A stretch of DNA of 64,000 nt from a bacterium (lineage in GTDB: Bacteria; Electryoneota; RPQS01). The position numbers were made by a program, and so were the translations under genes. This document shows, piece by piece, positions 17,529 to 29,442 of the stretch; the first letter of the stretch is position 1; each line of letters begins with the position of its first letter. The DNA lies in contig JAHDVH010000001.1 of assembly GCA_023382385.1 (NCBI GenBank), positions 248,001 through 312,000 of the forward strand. The letters run 5' to 3'. Below the pieces are notes generated by a model. It did no database searches. It was not told where the DNA came from and worked only from the letters and a program-made list of their open reading frames with translations.

Positions 17529-18893
17529 TTAAACTGCTGCTGTTGACCTTACCTGTTGCTCCATATATTGCTCGACCCACTTCGTGTGAACGTCGCCGTT
17601 TTGGAAGGCTTCAGTTTCCAGCATTTGCAGATGAAAAGGGATTGTCGTGTGAATGCCCTCCACAATAAATTCGGAGAGCGCGCGCTTGCATCTTACGATG
17701 GCTTCCTCTCTACTATTGCCCCATACGATGAGTTTAGCTATGAGCGAGTCGTAATAGGGAGGAATCATGTACCCCTGATAGACGTGCGTATCTACTCTAA
17801 CGCCCGGCCCTCCGGGCAAGTTCCAGACCGATACAACTCCGGGAGAAGGGAGAAAACCTCGAGCAGCATCTTCGGCGTTAACTCGGCACTCGATTGCATG
17901 TCCACGGATTTCAACATCCTTCTGTTTTGGAAGAGAGTTTCCTTGTGCGACGAGTAACTGCCACTTTACAAGGTCAGATCCTGTAACCAATTCAGTAACC
18001 GGATGCTCAACCTGAATACGAGTGTTCATTTCCATGAAATAGAAATGTCCCGACCTGTCCAGAAGAAACTCCATCGTCCCAGCACCGGAGTAGTTGATGG
18101 CCGCAGCGGCCTGTGTTGCCGTCTTTCCCATCTTCTCACGCAATTCCGGTGTTACTGCGGGGGACGGCGACTCTTCAATAAGTTTCTGATGTCGACGTTG
18201 CATTGAGCAATCACGTTCACCAAAATGAATACAATTGCCCTTGCCGTCACCCAAGACTTGAATCTCAATATGGCGAGGCTCTACAATCGCTTTCTCCAAA
18301 TAGAGTTCCCCGTTATTGAAGGCAGCTTCAGCTTCGGCACTTGCCATTTCAAAAGCAGTTTCAACATTTCCAAGCTCATGAACAAGCCGCATCCCGCGTC
18401 CCCCTCCACCAGCAACTGCCTTGATCATTACTGGTAAACCAAATTCCTCTGCAAGTTTTCTTGCTTCACTCGCGCTTCCAATTGGCCCGTCACTTCCCGG
18501 AATCACCGGGCAACCAGCCGCGATCATCGTCCGCTTGGCTTCTGACTTGTTGCCCATTAACTCGATAACCTTGGGAGACGGTCCAATCCAAACGACTTCG
18601 TGCGCGAGACAAATCTGCGCGAAATCCGCATTTTCAGCAAGAAAACCATAACCCGGGTGAATAGCTTCAGCACCTGTGATCTCCGCCGCAGACATAATCG
18701 CCTTTGGTGAAAGGTAACTTTCAAGTGCAGACGGCGGGCCGATACAAACGGATTCGTCAGCAAAACGCACGTGCAGCGAGTCTCTGTCCGCAGTCGAAAA
18801 CACCGCGACTGTTGATAGCCCCAGATCCTTGCAAGCGCGCAGTACGCGCAATGCAATCTCACCGCGATTCGCAACCAGAACCTTTTTGAACAT
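17529..18893 (-). CDS. accC: Acetyl-CoA carboxylase, biotin carboxylase subunit
   Basis: AccC carboxylates biotin on AccB with ATP and bicarbonate, the first step of fatty acid synthesis. The 454-residue protein starts [17 protein letters not shown], and shows the ATP-grasp loop [13 protein letters not shown] (~158-170), the [18 protein letters not shown] motif (~225) and [18 protein letters not shown] (~282). It shares one base with accB, the usual close pairing. The run efp-(ompA-like)-accB-accC resembles gene order in several phyla. Confidence 0.97.
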   Translation of the reverse strand: MFKKVLVANRGEIALRVLRACKDLGLSTVAVFSTADRDSLHVRFADESVCIGPPSALESYLSPKAIMSAAEITGAEAIHPGYGFLAENADFAQICLAHEVVWIGPSPKVIELMGNKSEAKRTMIAAGCPVIPGSDGPIGSASEARKLAEEFGLPVMIKAVAGGGGRGMRLVHELGNVETAFEMASAEAEAAFNNGELYLEKAIVEPRHIEIQVLGDGKGNCIHFGERDCSMQRRHQKLIEESPSPAVTPELREKMGKTATQAAAAINYSGAGTMEFLLDRSGHFYFMEMNTRIQVEHPVTELVTGSDLVKWQLLVAQGNSLPKQKDVEIRGHAIECRVNAEDAARGFLPSPGVVSVWNLPGGPGVRVDTHVYQGYMIPPYYDSLIAKLIVWGNSREEAIVRCKRALSEFIVEGIHTTIPFHLQMLETEAFQNGDVHTKWVEQYMEQQVRSTAAV

Positions 18894-19417
18894 CAGGCCA
18901 GTCTTTCTATACGGAACATTACCTGTCCATACTCAACAGGTTGAGCATTCTCGACCAGAATCTCAGCAACTCGACCACGAACCTCTGCTTCAATTTCATT
19001 CATTAGTTTCATCGCTTCGACAATACAAAGCACTTTCCCTGGTTCAACAATGTCTCCAACCCGCACATAAACATCTGCGTCTGGTGAAGGAGCACGATAG
19101 AATGTTCCGACCATTGGTGCTTTTACTTCAACAAGATTGGCTGATGAAGCAGGTTTTGCAGGGGACTCAGAACCCGATTGAACTTGCTGTGTTGGAGCAA
19201 TCGCTGCAGGCGGAGCAAAGGCTAGCGGGGTGGACACGGGAACCGGAGAGACCTGTGTCACGGTTGTCACCTGTGTGCCATTCTTAGAGATCCTTATCCG
19301 TAGATCGTGCTCCACCAGTTCAAACTCATTTATTGGGCTGCGCTCGATCATTCGTACCAGCTTCTGAATTTCGCCAAGGTCAAGACGTGACTTCTCTTTT
19401 GTGGGCAGAGTTGCCAT
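18893..19417 (-). CDS. accB: Acetyl-CoA carboxylase, biotin carboxyl carrier protein
   Basis: The 174-residue carrier has an N-terminal helix region ([21 protein letters not shown]), a Pro/Ala-rich linker (~65-95) and a C-terminal biotinyl domain. The biotin-accepting lysine is in [14 protein letters not shown] (~135); [14 protein letters not shown] marks the start of the domain. A GGAG ribosome site precedes the start. It overlaps accC by one base. Confidence 0.96.
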   Translation of the reverse strand: MATLPTKEKSRLDLGEIQKLVRMIERSPINEFELVEHDLRIRISKNGTQVTTVTQVSPVPVSTPLAFAPPAAIAPTQQVQSGSESPAKPASSANLVEVKAPMVGTFYRAPSPDADVYVRVGDIVEPGKVLCIVEAMKLMNEIEAEVRGRVAEILVENAQPVEYGQVMFRIERLA

Positions 19418-19426
19418 TTGGACTCC

Positions 19427-20314
19427 TTAATTTGGCCTATGGACAAAACTTACGCAGGATTGTCCAGCTGTTTCGTTGCCGACGGGTATCAACCGTTCAG
19501 CGGGAATGCCTTCCGCCGCAAGGACTTTCATGACTGCCTCGGCGCGTGACTGCGTAAGCGACAAGCGCTCCGCTGGGGAGTTTAGTGACTCATCTGTTTG
19601 TGAGTGGATCTCAATGTGACCTGCCACGAGGTGTGACTTAAGTTCCGGAGCAAGAGATCTTAGATAACTCTTGCTCATAGAAGTCAGTTCAGCAGTTCCA
19701 GGCAGAAACTCGATTTCCCGCGATGCGTTGTCGGACTTGGTTTGAATCTTCTGACTTGATACCGGCGAGCCATAGGTCCCAAAAAAACGTTCAATTGCAT
19801 CAAAGGCGAAGACAACGGACGCCTCGACGACTTCATCAATCGAATCACCATTCACTTTTCTACTCGAATGCCTTGGCAACGGCTTCTGAGGTGGCCCGTG
19901 CACCGGTCTCAATTCCGTGTTCAGCAATTGAACGGTGCTATTTTTCAACTTCAACACGCCTTCCCGCTCTCTGTCAGGTTTCTTGTCCTCATTTCGCGAA
20001 CTCGCTGTTCGAGCTGAATCGGAGGACTGCTGTACAACCGGCTCTGGTTCCACCGGCATTGAATCAACAAAGATGCGGGATTCCATCTGTCTCGTTTCAA
20101 CAAGGTGATCCCTCTTGGAATCAACTTTCGCGGTCTCTTGATCACCAGCGCGCGAATAAAGCAATATCGCGGAAACGAAAAGCAAGATCGAGTATACCAG
20201 GGCAAACCCGCGCTTCTGGACAGAACGCTGCCGACCCCTTATCCACCAAATCGCTACCGAGATAACTGCAAAGACCAGTGCGACGGAGGCAAGTAAGAGG
20301 CGGATATTCTCCAT
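19427..20314 (-). CDS. Membrane-anchored OmpA-family C-terminal domain protein
   Basis: The 295-residue protein has two N-terminal hydrophobic segments (~5-25, ~37-55), a long low-complexity charged linker, and an OmpA/MotB-like domain in the last ~100 residues. The domain has LPGTAELTSMSKSYLRSLAPEL and the peptidoglycan-binding stretch with Asp in SQTDESLNSPAERLSLTQSRAEAV. It therefore probably sits in the inner membrane and touches the wall. It is inserted between efp and accB, 5 and 9 bases from its neighbours, and so is very likely co-transcribed. Its precise role is not known to me. Confidence 0.75.
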   Translation of the reverse strand: MENIRLLLASVALVFAVISVAIWWIRGRQRSVQKRGFALVYSILLFVSAILLYSRAGDQETAKVDSKRDHLVETRQMESRIFVDSMPVEPEPVVQQSSDSARTASSRNEDKKPDREREGVLKLKNSTVQLLNTELRPVHGPPQKPLPRHSSRKVNGDSIDEVVEASVVFAFDAIERFFGTYGSPVSSQKIQTKSDNASREIEFLPGTAELTSMSKSYLRSLAPELKSHLVAGHIEIHSQTDESLNSPAERLSLTQSRAEAVMKVLAAEGIPAERLIPVGNETAGQSCVSFVHRPN

Positions 20315-20319
20315 AGGTT

Positions 20320-20889
20320 CTACCCGGCACGTTTAACCCGGTCCAGATACTCACCTGTGCGAGTGTCGACACGCACCACATCTCCGGTCTCACAGAACAG
20401 GGGAACGTTAATCTCTGCGCCGGTTTCCAATGTGGCAGGCTTTCCAGTGTTTGAGACGGTATCACCCTTGAAACCAGGCGCTGTCTCCGTAATCTCAAAC
20501 TCCAAGAAGTTAGGCAATTCAAGTGTCAGAGCCTCGCTCTCAAGAAAATTCACGCGGCATACGACACCCTCTTTTAACCATTGGGCCTTATCCCCAATCC
20601 AGTCAGTTGTAAACTGGAACTGCTCGTAGGACTCTTGATCCATGAAGTGAAAAAACTCTCCATCTCCGTAAAGAAACTGCAAGTCTTTCCCCTCCACACG
20701 CACGGTATCGATGGAGGCGCCGGAGTTGAGAGTCCGCACAATCACCCTCCCGGTCCGGGCATTGCGCAACGTGATTCGCACAAACGCACCACCTTTGCCG
20801 GGCTTAACGTGCTGAAAGTCTGCAATCTCAAAAATCTGACCTTCCATTTGAATGGTAAGTCCCTTACGAATGTCCGCGGTTGTTGCCAT
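20320..20889 (-). CDS. efp: Translation elongation factor P
   Basis: EF-P relieves ribosome stalling at proline runs. The 189-residue protein has the normal three-domain length. The loop that carries the modified residue is HVKPGKGGAFVRI (~27-39), with Lys at the conserved tip (KPGKGG). The C-terminus has GDVVRVDTRTGEYLDRV, a family hallmark. It follows ligA by 40 bases and is 5 bases ahead of the OmpA-like gene. I saw no EpmA/EpmB-type modification gene in the window. Confidence 0.97.
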   Translation of the reverse strand: MATTADIRKGLTIQMEGQIFEIADFQHVKPGKGGAFVRITLRNARTGRVIVRTLNSGASIDTVRVEGKDLQFLYGDGEFFHFMDQESYEQFQFTTDWIGDKAQWLKEGVVCRVNFLESEALTLELPNFLEFEITETAPGFKGDTVSNTGKPATLETGAEINVPLFCETGDVVRVDTRTGEYLDRVKRAG

Positions 20890-20929
20890 GTGGTTCTATG
20901 ATTTTGTTTGTTTTAGTTGTCGAAATAGG

Positions 20930-23095
<2,166 letters not shown>

Positions 23096-23101
23096 TTAGG
23101 A

Positions 23102-24277
23102 ATGAGCATCGACACGGCCTTACCCTTAGCATTAGTTATTGCCATTTCTGTGGTAATTCTCGGGCCTGCCATAATCTGGTTCGTAGGGCTGGTGAAATGG
23201 GCATTAGAGGACTCTGCCGTCAGAAGCCAGCCTCCCGCCGACGTTTCGTTGGCCGTAGCAGTGGTAGGTAGAAACGAAGAGGCAACAATTGGCAGATGTC
23301 TGGAATCAATCCTGAAACAGGAAGAAGTCTGCCTGCAGCAAGTCATTTTCACGGACGATCAATCCGAGGATTCTACCCTGCGAGTCGCCCTTGAGTTTGC
23401 CACTCAAGACAACAGGCTGCTTGTTCGACAGCAAAGCGATACCTTGCTGAAGACAGGCGCAAGCCCTAAAAAGACCGCTCTTTCGTTTGCATTCACCGAG
23501 CTGCAGACAGACTTCATCGCCGTCACGGATGCGGACTGTATTGTCCCGGTAGCATGGCTTGCCGGTCTTACCTCGTATGCAGATAGCGAGACGGGATCAG
23601 TAATAGGCCCTTCATGGCCACTTGCTGACACAGGACTCAAAGCCCGTTTCTACCGATGGGAACGTCTGTTAGCGAACGTCACGATGGCCTCTGCTTGCGG
23701 CTGGGGATTCCCCGCATCTGCCTGCGGCCACAGCCTGCTATATCGAAGAAAGGCATTGATTGAGGTTGAAGCTCCCGTGCGACGCGACCTGCCCTCCGGT
23801 GATGACGACTTGACTGTCCAAGCTATTGCTCGGAAAGGCTGGAAGGTTAGATTCTCTGGTGCGCCGGAAAGTGTGGTAAGAGAAGCCGGAGTGCGTGGAT
23901 CTCTATTTGCCCAGGCTGCCAGACATCAGAGTGTGACTCGTTTCTATCCGGTGCGCTGGAGAATCCTCTATGCCTGGTCAGCAGCCGCCGGGATGCTATC
24001 TTTTCCTTTGCTCTTTGCCGCCGCGATAGATCTATCCTACATTGCGTTATCTGGTACAGTAATTCTCAAAGTCATAATAGAATCGGCAGTCGGGTACTGG
24101 TTTGCAAAGAAGCTAAGACTTGGGATAGGACTGCCAGAGACAATCGCAGGTGTGGCATTCCTCCCGGCTTGGACAGCTTGGCGCCTATCTGCCCATACTT
24201 TCTCAAGAAAGCAAGAATGGCGGGGACGTCGATTCTCGACACGTTCCGATTCGACATTGGAACCGATTCGTACATGA
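23102..24277 (+). CDS. Membrane glycosyltransferase, family 2
   Basis: The 391-residue protein starts at the ATG that begins MSIDTALPLAL; the frame is open 35 codons further up but this would pass through the promoter. A TM helix (~5-30) precedes a GT-A domain with AVVGRNEEATIGRCLESIL, the DADC metal motif (~140) and SGDDDLT (~235). The usual QxxRW motif reads QAARHQ. Two or more TM segments follow (~290-350), and the C-terminus is basic. The layout is that of membrane GT2 enzymes that transfer sugars to lipids or extend polymers. First gene of a five-gene operon; it ends with an ATGA overlap. Confidence 0.82.
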   Translation: MSIDTALPLALVIAISVVILGPAIIWFVGLVKWALEDSAVRSQPPADVSLAVAVVGRNEEATIGRCLESILKQEEVCLQQVIFTDDQSEDSTLRVALEFATQDNRLLVRQQSDTLLKTGASPKKTALSFAFTELQTDFIAVTDADCIVPVAWLAGLTSYADSETGSVIGPSWPLADTGLKARFYRWERLLANVTMASACGWGFPASACGHSLLYRRKALIEVEAPVRRDLPSGDDDLTVQAIARKGWKVRFSGAPESVVREAGVRGSLFAQAARHQSVTRFYPVRWRILYAWSAAAGMLSFPLLFAAAIDLSYIALSGTVILKVIIESAVGYWFAKKLRLGIGLPETIAGVAFLPAWTAWRLSAHTFSRKQEWRGRRFSTRSDSTLEPIRT

Positions 24278-25299
24278 CCCCTGAAGCTTCGGAAATGGCA
24301 TTAGCTGCAAATCCACCAATTCCTGATCAGCGATCTCTGCTCCCAAGGATCGTGAAAATCGTGGTTACACTAGCAGTTCTCGGACTGCTGGTGTATCAGG
24401 TCAATTGGGAGGGCGTTCTCGTAAGCCTGTCTCAAATTGCAGGATGGGGGATTGTGGTCGCGCTCTTGCTTTGGGCACCTAACCAGTTCCTCCAGTATCT
24501 GCGCTGGCGACTAATAGCCCAACGGGCAGGTGAATCCGTCAGTATAGAGGACATCCGCGCCAGCTATTGGCTTGGCCACACTTTGGGCTTTATCACTCCC
24601 GGTCGAATCGGTGCATACGGACGTGCGCTGTTTCTTTCGCAAGTACCTCTCGGCAGAGCGGCTGTACTTACTGTCGTGGAACGCACATACAGCGCTTTGA
24701 CGGTTAATGGTTTTGGTTTAATTGCACTTGGTGTTTTGCCTTATCTTGGGTGGAATGTAAGCTGGGTATTCTGGAGCGGAACAATTTCAATGCTCTTCGT
24801 ATTGTCCGGCTTTCTCCTTATTTGCATCGGTATTTTCCCTGGGAAAATCGTGTCGCTACTGCGGCGTGCATTTTCAACAAGGGCTTGGGCTGCACGCATG
24901 GTTTCGTCCCTTGATGCGGCTGCTCAAATTGGTACGGGCAGTGCGCTTCTGTATCTTTCTCTCGCGACACTATCGCTAATCATCTCCTTGTTCCAATTTG
25001 TTCTAATACTGGAAGCAATTGGAGTTGATATTCCGCTGATCGCAGGCATGCTTGCAGTACAGTTGAATTTTTTCCTCAAAGGCAATATTCCGCTCACGCT
25101 CGGAAACGTTGGAGTCGGAGAGTGGACAGCGCTCCTATGCCTTAGAGGATTGGGAGTTGCGGACACTCACGCTGTCGCTGCTTCTCTCATGCTCTTCACG
25201 TTAAACGTGGCCTTGCCCGCAGGCATTGGACTGCTATTCATAAAGCGCATTTTTGCTCTGCCAAAGAACTGGAGATTAAAGCCCTCTGGAACTCTATGA
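24274..25299 (+). CDS. Flippase-like (LPG synthase TM / UPF0104) integral membrane protein
   Basis: From the ATG in the ATGA overlap the protein has 341 residues. It consists almost wholly of hydrophobic segments: about eight by eye, starting at KIVVTLAVLGLLVYQVNWEGV. The segment WAPNQFLQYLRWRLIA and the GFITPGRIGAYGRALFL motif (~105-120) are typical of the AglD/UPF0104 family, whose best-known member region is the flippase half of MprF. In glycan clusters such proteins are often thought to flip or position lipid-linked sugars. The tail TLGNVGVGEWTALLCLRGLGV is also family-like. The substrate here is unknown. Confidence 0.8.
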   Translation: MTPEASEMALAANPPIPDQRSLLPRIVKIVVTLAVLGLLVYQVNWEGVLVSLSQIAGWGIVVALLLWAPNQFLQYLRWRLIAQRAGESVSIEDIRASYWLGHTLGFITPGRIGAYGRALFLSQVPLGRAAVLTVVERTYSALTVNGFGLIALGVLPYLGWNVSWVFWSGTISMLFVLSGFLLICIGIFPGKIVSLLRRAFSTRAWAARMVSSLDAAAQIGTGSALLYLSLATLSLIISLFQFVLILEAIGVDIPLIAGMLAVQLNFFLKGNIPLTLGNVGVGEWTALLCLRGLGVADTHAVAASLMLFTLNVALPAGIGLLFIKRIFALPKNWRLKPSGTL

Positions 25300-25324
25300 A
25301 CTACTAGCCATTGTCATTGCAATC

Positions 25325-26527
25325 ATGACGGCCATGTATGCTGCCATAATGGTCCTGTTCGCGCTAGGACTCCGCAGGTTGCACCGGAACGTCATTCAAG
25401 ATCCTGAGCATTGGCCAAGCGTTAGTGTCATCATGCCCGCGCGTAACGAGGCCGAAGTTCTACCTTGGACGCTTTGGTCATTGATGCGTCAAGACTATCC
25501 AGGGAAATGGGAAGTAATTGTCGTTGACGACCGTAGTGACGACAATACTCAGAGTGTTCTAAGCGACCTTCAGAGTAGATACCCGAATCTTAGATCAGTG
25601 CGCATCGACGAGCTATCTAACGGATCACCAAAGAAACGGGCCTTGTCAACTGGAATTGCAGCTTCCGATTCAGAAGTCATTTTTACAACGGATGCGGATT
25701 GTCAGTATCATAGGGAGTGGATTAAAGAGATGGTCAGGCATCTCAATGGCAAAACCGCTGTCGTAGCCGGACTTACGATCTTCGATCTGCCTGACTTCAA
25801 CTCATCGCCCCGTTGGCAAAAGATTCAGTGGCTTGACTTTTTCGTGCAGAATTTTCTTGCAGCAGGAGCGCTTGGATGGGGACATGCCGCAAGTTGCAAC
25901 GGTAGCAACCTCTGTTTCAAGAGATCAGTCTATGATGACATTTCGGGATATGGGAACACAGCTGACATAGTATCAGGTGATGATGTACTATTTGCGCAGC
26001 GTGTTGCAAAACTATCCCAATACCGCATGGCATTCTCCATCTCGCAGGAGACACTGGTCCGCTCATTGCCTGTGAACTCATTCGGTGGGCTGCTTAACCA
26101 GCGTCTGCGTTGGGCTTCAAAGGGACTTAGTTATCGCGGGAGCATGCTGTTATTCTTGTTTGCAATATATGCCTATTACTTAATGCTCATTGTGTTACCT
26201 GTTGCAGCTGTCTTTAAGACAGTGTTGGTACCTTACGTTCTCGCGATTTGGGGATTGAAGATGGTGGTAGATACGTATCTTGTAAAAACAGGCTGTTCAG
26301 TCTTTAGGCAGAATCGACTTCTCCCTTACTTTCCAGAGTATGAGTTCTGGCATACCTTTGCAACACCATTCTTCGGCATCGCTGGACTCTTGATGCCATA
26401 CAGGTGGAAAGGCGACTGGTACCGAACCGCTACCCTGCCATCGCCACTTAGACATCGCTGGTTAAGAAACAGCAAGCATAGAGAGACTACAGCGGAACGC
26501 GCCTCAACTCTTGAGTCTCGTCGATGA
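25325..26527 (+). CDS. Membrane glycosyltransferase, family 2
   Basis: The 400-residue protein has an N-terminal TM segment, VSVIMPARNEAEVLPWTLWSL (~38-58), the DADC metal motif (~120), SGDDVLF (~217) and the processive-type QRLRWASKG (~258), followed by TM segments (~275-330). It therefore looks like an active, possibly processive GT2. I use the ATG at 25325, but the frame is open for 13 more hydrophobic codons to a CTG (25286), which would make a longer and more normal first TM helix; the ATG lacks a good ribosome site. It ends overlapping the deacetylase gene by 4 bases. Confidence 0.83.
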   Translation: MTAMYAAIMVLFALGLRRLHRNVIQDPEHWPSVSVIMPARNEAEVLPWTLWSLMRQDYPGKWEVIVVDDRSDDNTQSVLSDLQSRYPNLRSVRIDELSNGSPKKRALSTGIAASDSEVIFTTDADCQYHREWIKEMVRHLNGKTAVVAGLTIFDLPDFNSSPRWQKIQWLDFFVQNFLAAGALGWGHAASCNGSNLCFKRSVYDDISGYGNTADIVSGDDVLFAQRVAKLSQYRMAFSISQETLVRSLPVNSFGGLLNQRLRWASKGLSYRGSMLLFLFAIYAYYLMLIVLPVAAVFKTVLVPYVLAIWGLKMVVDTYLVKTGCSVFRQNRLLPYFPEYEFWHTFATPFFGIAGLLMPYRWKGDWYRTATLPSPLRHRWLRNSKHRETTAERASTLESRR

Positions 26528-27171
26528 TGCGACTAAACCGAATTGCGCCCTTTTTCGCTTGGGGATGGAAGATTCGTACAGAAAGACCTGGGACTATTGC
26601 AATTACGTTTGACGACGGTCCTGATCCAAGGACTACACCATTTCTTCTAAGAGTACTCGATGACTTGCAATTGAAATGCACTATGTTTGTTATCGGTCAG
26701 AAGTGCATTAAACAAGCCGCCTTGTTGAGAGAGATTTCTTCAGCAGGTCATCATATAGCCTGCCATGGATTCGTTCACACTCGACACTCCTTTCGTACGG
26801 CGAAATTCCTGCTGAACAGCATCAACCAAACTCAGATCACCTTGGCGGAAGCGGGCGTTAGCATGGCGAAGGCATTTCGTGCACCTTACGGCTCTATCGA
26901 TTTGTCAACACATCTGAAGGTGACCAAAGCTGGTTTACAGCCTGTATTGTGGTCTGTTCATATTGCGGATTGGAAGGCTTCAGATTCAAACATACTGCTT
27001 TCAAGGACGCGAAGGGTACTGCATGATCAAATGATCCTGCTCTTGCATGACGGTCATCCAGCAAGCACAGCTTTAGGTCCCACACTCCACTTCCTGAAGA
27101 GTGAGATAGAAAAGCGTCGCTGGTTAGCCGTACCCTTGCCAGAGACGTCGCGCAAGTCGGAGGCATGTTGA
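26524..27171 (+). CDS. Polysaccharide deacetylase (NodB homology domain)
   Basis: The 215-residue protein is a carbohydrate esterase family 4-like enzyme. The catalytic and metal motifs are visible: TFDDGPDP (~28-36), the metal-binding HGFVH (~82), FRAPYGS (~118) and LLHDGHP near the C-terminus (~176). No signal peptide is evident, so it may act on a cytoplasmic lipid-linked sugar or be held at the membrane through its hydrophobic start. Coupled by 4 bases to the glycosyltransferase before it and by 7 to the one after, so deacetylation of an N-acetylated sugar made by these enzymes is a reasonable inference. Confidence 0.88.
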   Translation: MMRLNRIAPFFAWGWKIRTERPGTIAITFDDGPDPRTTPFLLRVLDDLQLKCTMFVIGQKCIKQAALLREISSAGHHIACHGFVHTRHSFRTAKFLLNSINQTQITLAEAGVSMAKAFRAPYGSIDLSTHLKVTKAGLQPVLWSVHIADWKASDSNILLSRTRRVLHDQMILLLHDGHPASTALGPTLHFLKSEIEKRRWLAVPLPETSRKSEAC

Positions 27172-28274
27172 TTACAGGATTTGCAGTAGTATCAAGTTTG
27201 CTGCATTTCTTTGCAGGCATCGCAATCTCACTTGCGCTTTTGAAGAAAAGACCACGGCTTGATGCCTCACCATTGATATCAATTGTGGTTCCTGCTCGCA
27301 ATGAGGCTCACAATCTGCCTCGACTTTTTGGATCTCTTCGCAAGCTGCATTATCCTGCCGACAAGATTGAACTCATTCTCGTTAACGACGACTCTACGGA
27401 CGACACAGAGCAAGTCGCCGAGAACCTCGGGAGATCATTGCCGTTCAAGTTGCGTGTCATCCGTGCTGAACACGGTCCTCGGGAGACCTTGCCGCCAACG
27501 AAAACACTCCCTCTAGCACAGGGGATAGATGCCGCAACAGGCGACTTTGTCCTGATGACAGACGGGGACTGTGAAGTCAACCCGGGTTGGGCACAAGACA
27601 TCGTTGCACATTTCCAGCCGGGTGTTGGACTAGTCTGTGGTGTCACGTTGCCCGATTATAAGTTGTCGCCGGATTCCGTGACGAAGCTCGAGACAGTGGA
27701 TTGGGCACTTCTACTGGGTGTTTGTGCCGGTATGTGCCGTCTTGGCAGTCCATTGGCCCTCGTTGGAAATAACTACGCAGTTCGTCGTGAAGCTTATCAC
27801 GATATTGGAACTTTTCGCAGGATTCCTCATAACCGCATTGACGACATCGCGCTTTTCCGCGCAGTAACGGAGTCCAAAAAGTGGCGACCTGCATTTGCAG
27901 TCACACATGGTGCTACCGTTGCAACACTCCCTGTCTCCAGCATGCGGTCCATAGTTACTCAGAGGTATCGCTGGATGGAGGGATTTGCGGCGGTTACTGG
28001 CGCTGGCAAGCTCTTGTTCGCTTTTGGACTTCTCAATCACCTGCTCTGGCCACTTGCGTTTCTGCTTCCCTTTCCTTTGGGGATCTTCATTGTAATGGCA
28101 GTACTGGTCGGAGACTGGATGGTCATCTCCACTTGTCTCCTTCGGCTGCGTCGCGATGGACTTACGCTCGCAATCATCGGGTATCCACTGTTTGCGTTTG
28201 CTTACGGATGGAAGCTGGTTAGCGCGCTTTTCCGAAGGCCTGAAGTCACATGGAAGGAGCGAAAGTTCGCCTGA
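27165..28274 (+). CDS. Membrane glycosyltransferase, family 2
   Basis: The 369-residue protein is a third GT2 of this operon and paralogous to the one two genes upstream. It has an N-terminal TM helix (~3-25), SIVVPARNEAHNLPRLFGSL (~39-58), DGDC (~130), a DDIALF motif (~228) and QRYRWMEG (~268), then two or three TM segments (~280-340). The key motifs are intact. It overlaps the deacetylase gene by 7 bases and is the last gene before a clear terminator. Confidence 0.85.
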   Translation: MLITGFAVVSSLLHFFAGIAISLALLKKRPRLDASPLISIVVPARNEAHNLPRLFGSLRKLHYPADKIELILVNDDSTDDTEQVAENLGRSLPFKLRVIRAEHGPRETLPPTKTLPLAQGIDAATGDFVLMTDGDCEVNPGWAQDIVAHFQPGVGLVCGVTLPDYKLSPDSVTKLETVDWALLLGVCAGMCRLGSPLALVGNNYAVRREAYHDIGTFRRIPHNRIDDIALFRAVTESKKWRPAFAVTHGATVATLPVSSMRSIVTQRYRWMEGFAAVTGAGKLLFAFGLLNHLLWPLAFLLPFPLGIFIVMAVLVGDWMVISTCLLRLRRDGLTLAIIGYPLFAFAYGWKLVSALFRRPEVTWKERKFA

Positions 28275-28296
28275 CATTCGAAAGATAGAATATGAC

Positions 28297-28325
28297 AGCG
28301 GCCTCCCAAAGGAAGGCCGCTTTTT
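28297..28325 (+). terminator. Intrinsic terminator of the glycan operon
   Basis: An 8-base-pair stem (AGCGGCCT with AGGCCGCT) with a 9-base loop is followed by TTTTT on the plus strand. It lies 22 bases past the stop of the last glycosyltransferase. The minus strand lacks a T run after the stem, so I read it as one-way. Confidence 0.8.
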
Positions 28326-28344
28326 CATGCGCTATACGGATAGA

Positions 28345-29442
28345 CTAACGAATTCGATACATAAAGCCAATGCCGACCTCCCGCCTCACAAAGTCCTTAA
28401 CCTGCGCAAGTTTTACATAGTCGGACTGGCTTGAACGCTCCTCGTACGTGAAATACAAGTTGACATCCCAAGCTTGACTCGGACTCCACCCTATCGACGG
28501 GGTTAACTCCCAACGAGTATCCAAGCGGCCTCTGTGAAACGGATCTGATTCCAGTGAACGTTCAGTCGTATAGACTCGTCTTCTAATTCGAGAGGAAAGT
28601 GCCGTATTGACTGATTCAGCTTTATAGACTTTCACTCTCGAGCGAATCGCAAGGCGAAACTCATCCTCACTAAAATCACCATCACCATACTCGGTGTCCT
28701 CGACAATCAACTGCCCTTCGTCTTCGGAAGTAAATACTAACGGAAGTGACTTGCCGACATTGTCCGAAATTCTTCGGGTATATCGCGCAGTGACCCGAGG
28801 ACTCCATGGTGTTGAATAATCTGCCTCCAACCCGATATCCTGATATTCTGAATCGTACTCCGTGAATCGTGAACCATAGTAGAAAGTCCCGTAGCCTACT
28901 TGCGCGCGCATCCAGAGCGGGTCTGCCAGTTTGTATGAGAATTCCCCGCTATACTCCCAGTTCTCGAATCGACAGTCATCGTAGGTTCCGAAGTCCCGAT
29001 CCCTGTATGCACGGAGGTAGAATGATGGGATCGTAAAAACGCTTGCGCGAGCTGACCACTTGTAGCCTCTCACCCGAGGCCTGACATTGGCACTAAAGCT
29101 ATGCGTCTGGTAATTGGTATGATCATTCTGTACACGCTGCGTTGCCTTGAAACGGTAATTGACATTTACCATTGTCATCGCCGGCGCACGCCACTGAAGT
29201 GTGGGCGCAAGCAATATCTCCGTCTCTCCATCGTCCAGTGTTTCCATCGGCGTCCTGAACGAGGGATCGAATCTCTTGAAAGCCAGTTGATCTGACTTTG
29301 AGAAACGCAAGAGATTGTCATTGTAGATGGCACTAATCCCGGCACGAAGGCCCCACTCCAACTTCGGGTAACGACGTTGCGCCTGGGCTTGCCCGGCAAC
29401 AAAAATGAGCACCGCAAACAGTAGTGTTACGCGTAGACTCAC
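28345..29442 (-). CDS. Outer-membrane beta-barrel protein of the poly-gamma-glutamate operon
   Basis: The 365-residue protein starts with a signal peptide (LRVTLLFAVLIFVAGQAQA, cut near residue 21). The rest is an alternating polar-aromatic pattern with many Tyr, Trp and Arg and repeated strands such as WSARASVFTIPSFYLRAY and MRAQVGYGTFYYGSRF. This is the pattern of an outer-membrane barrel of perhaps 14-18 strands by eye. I do not recognise a named family. It ends YRIR rather than with the usual aromatic residue. It overlaps the preceding gene by 4 bases and is the last gene of the pgs operon; a role as outer-membrane outlet for the polymer is inference. Confidence 0.6.
   Translation of the reverse strand: MSLRVTLLFAVLIFVAGQAQAQRRYPKLEWGLRAGISAIYNDNLLRFSKSDQLAFKRFDPSFRTPMETLDDGETEILLAPTLQWRAPAMTMVNVNYRFKATQRVQNDHTNYQTHSFSANVRPRVRGYKWSARASVFTIPSFYLRAYRDRDFGTYDDCRFENWEYSGEFSYKLADPLWMRAQVGYGTFYYGSRFTEYDSEYQDIGLEADYSTPWSPRVTARYTRRISDNVGKSLPLVFTSEDEGQLIVEDTEYGDGDFSEDEFRLAIRSRVKVYKAESVNTALSSRIRRRVYTTERSLESDPFHRGRLDTRWELTPSIGWSPSQAWDVNLYFTYEERSSQSDYVKLAQVKDFVRREVGIGFMYRIR

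Noticed and set aside
28297-28325. The glycan-operon terminator as a two-way terminator also for the pgs operon
   Set aside because: On the minus strand the stem is not followed by a T run.
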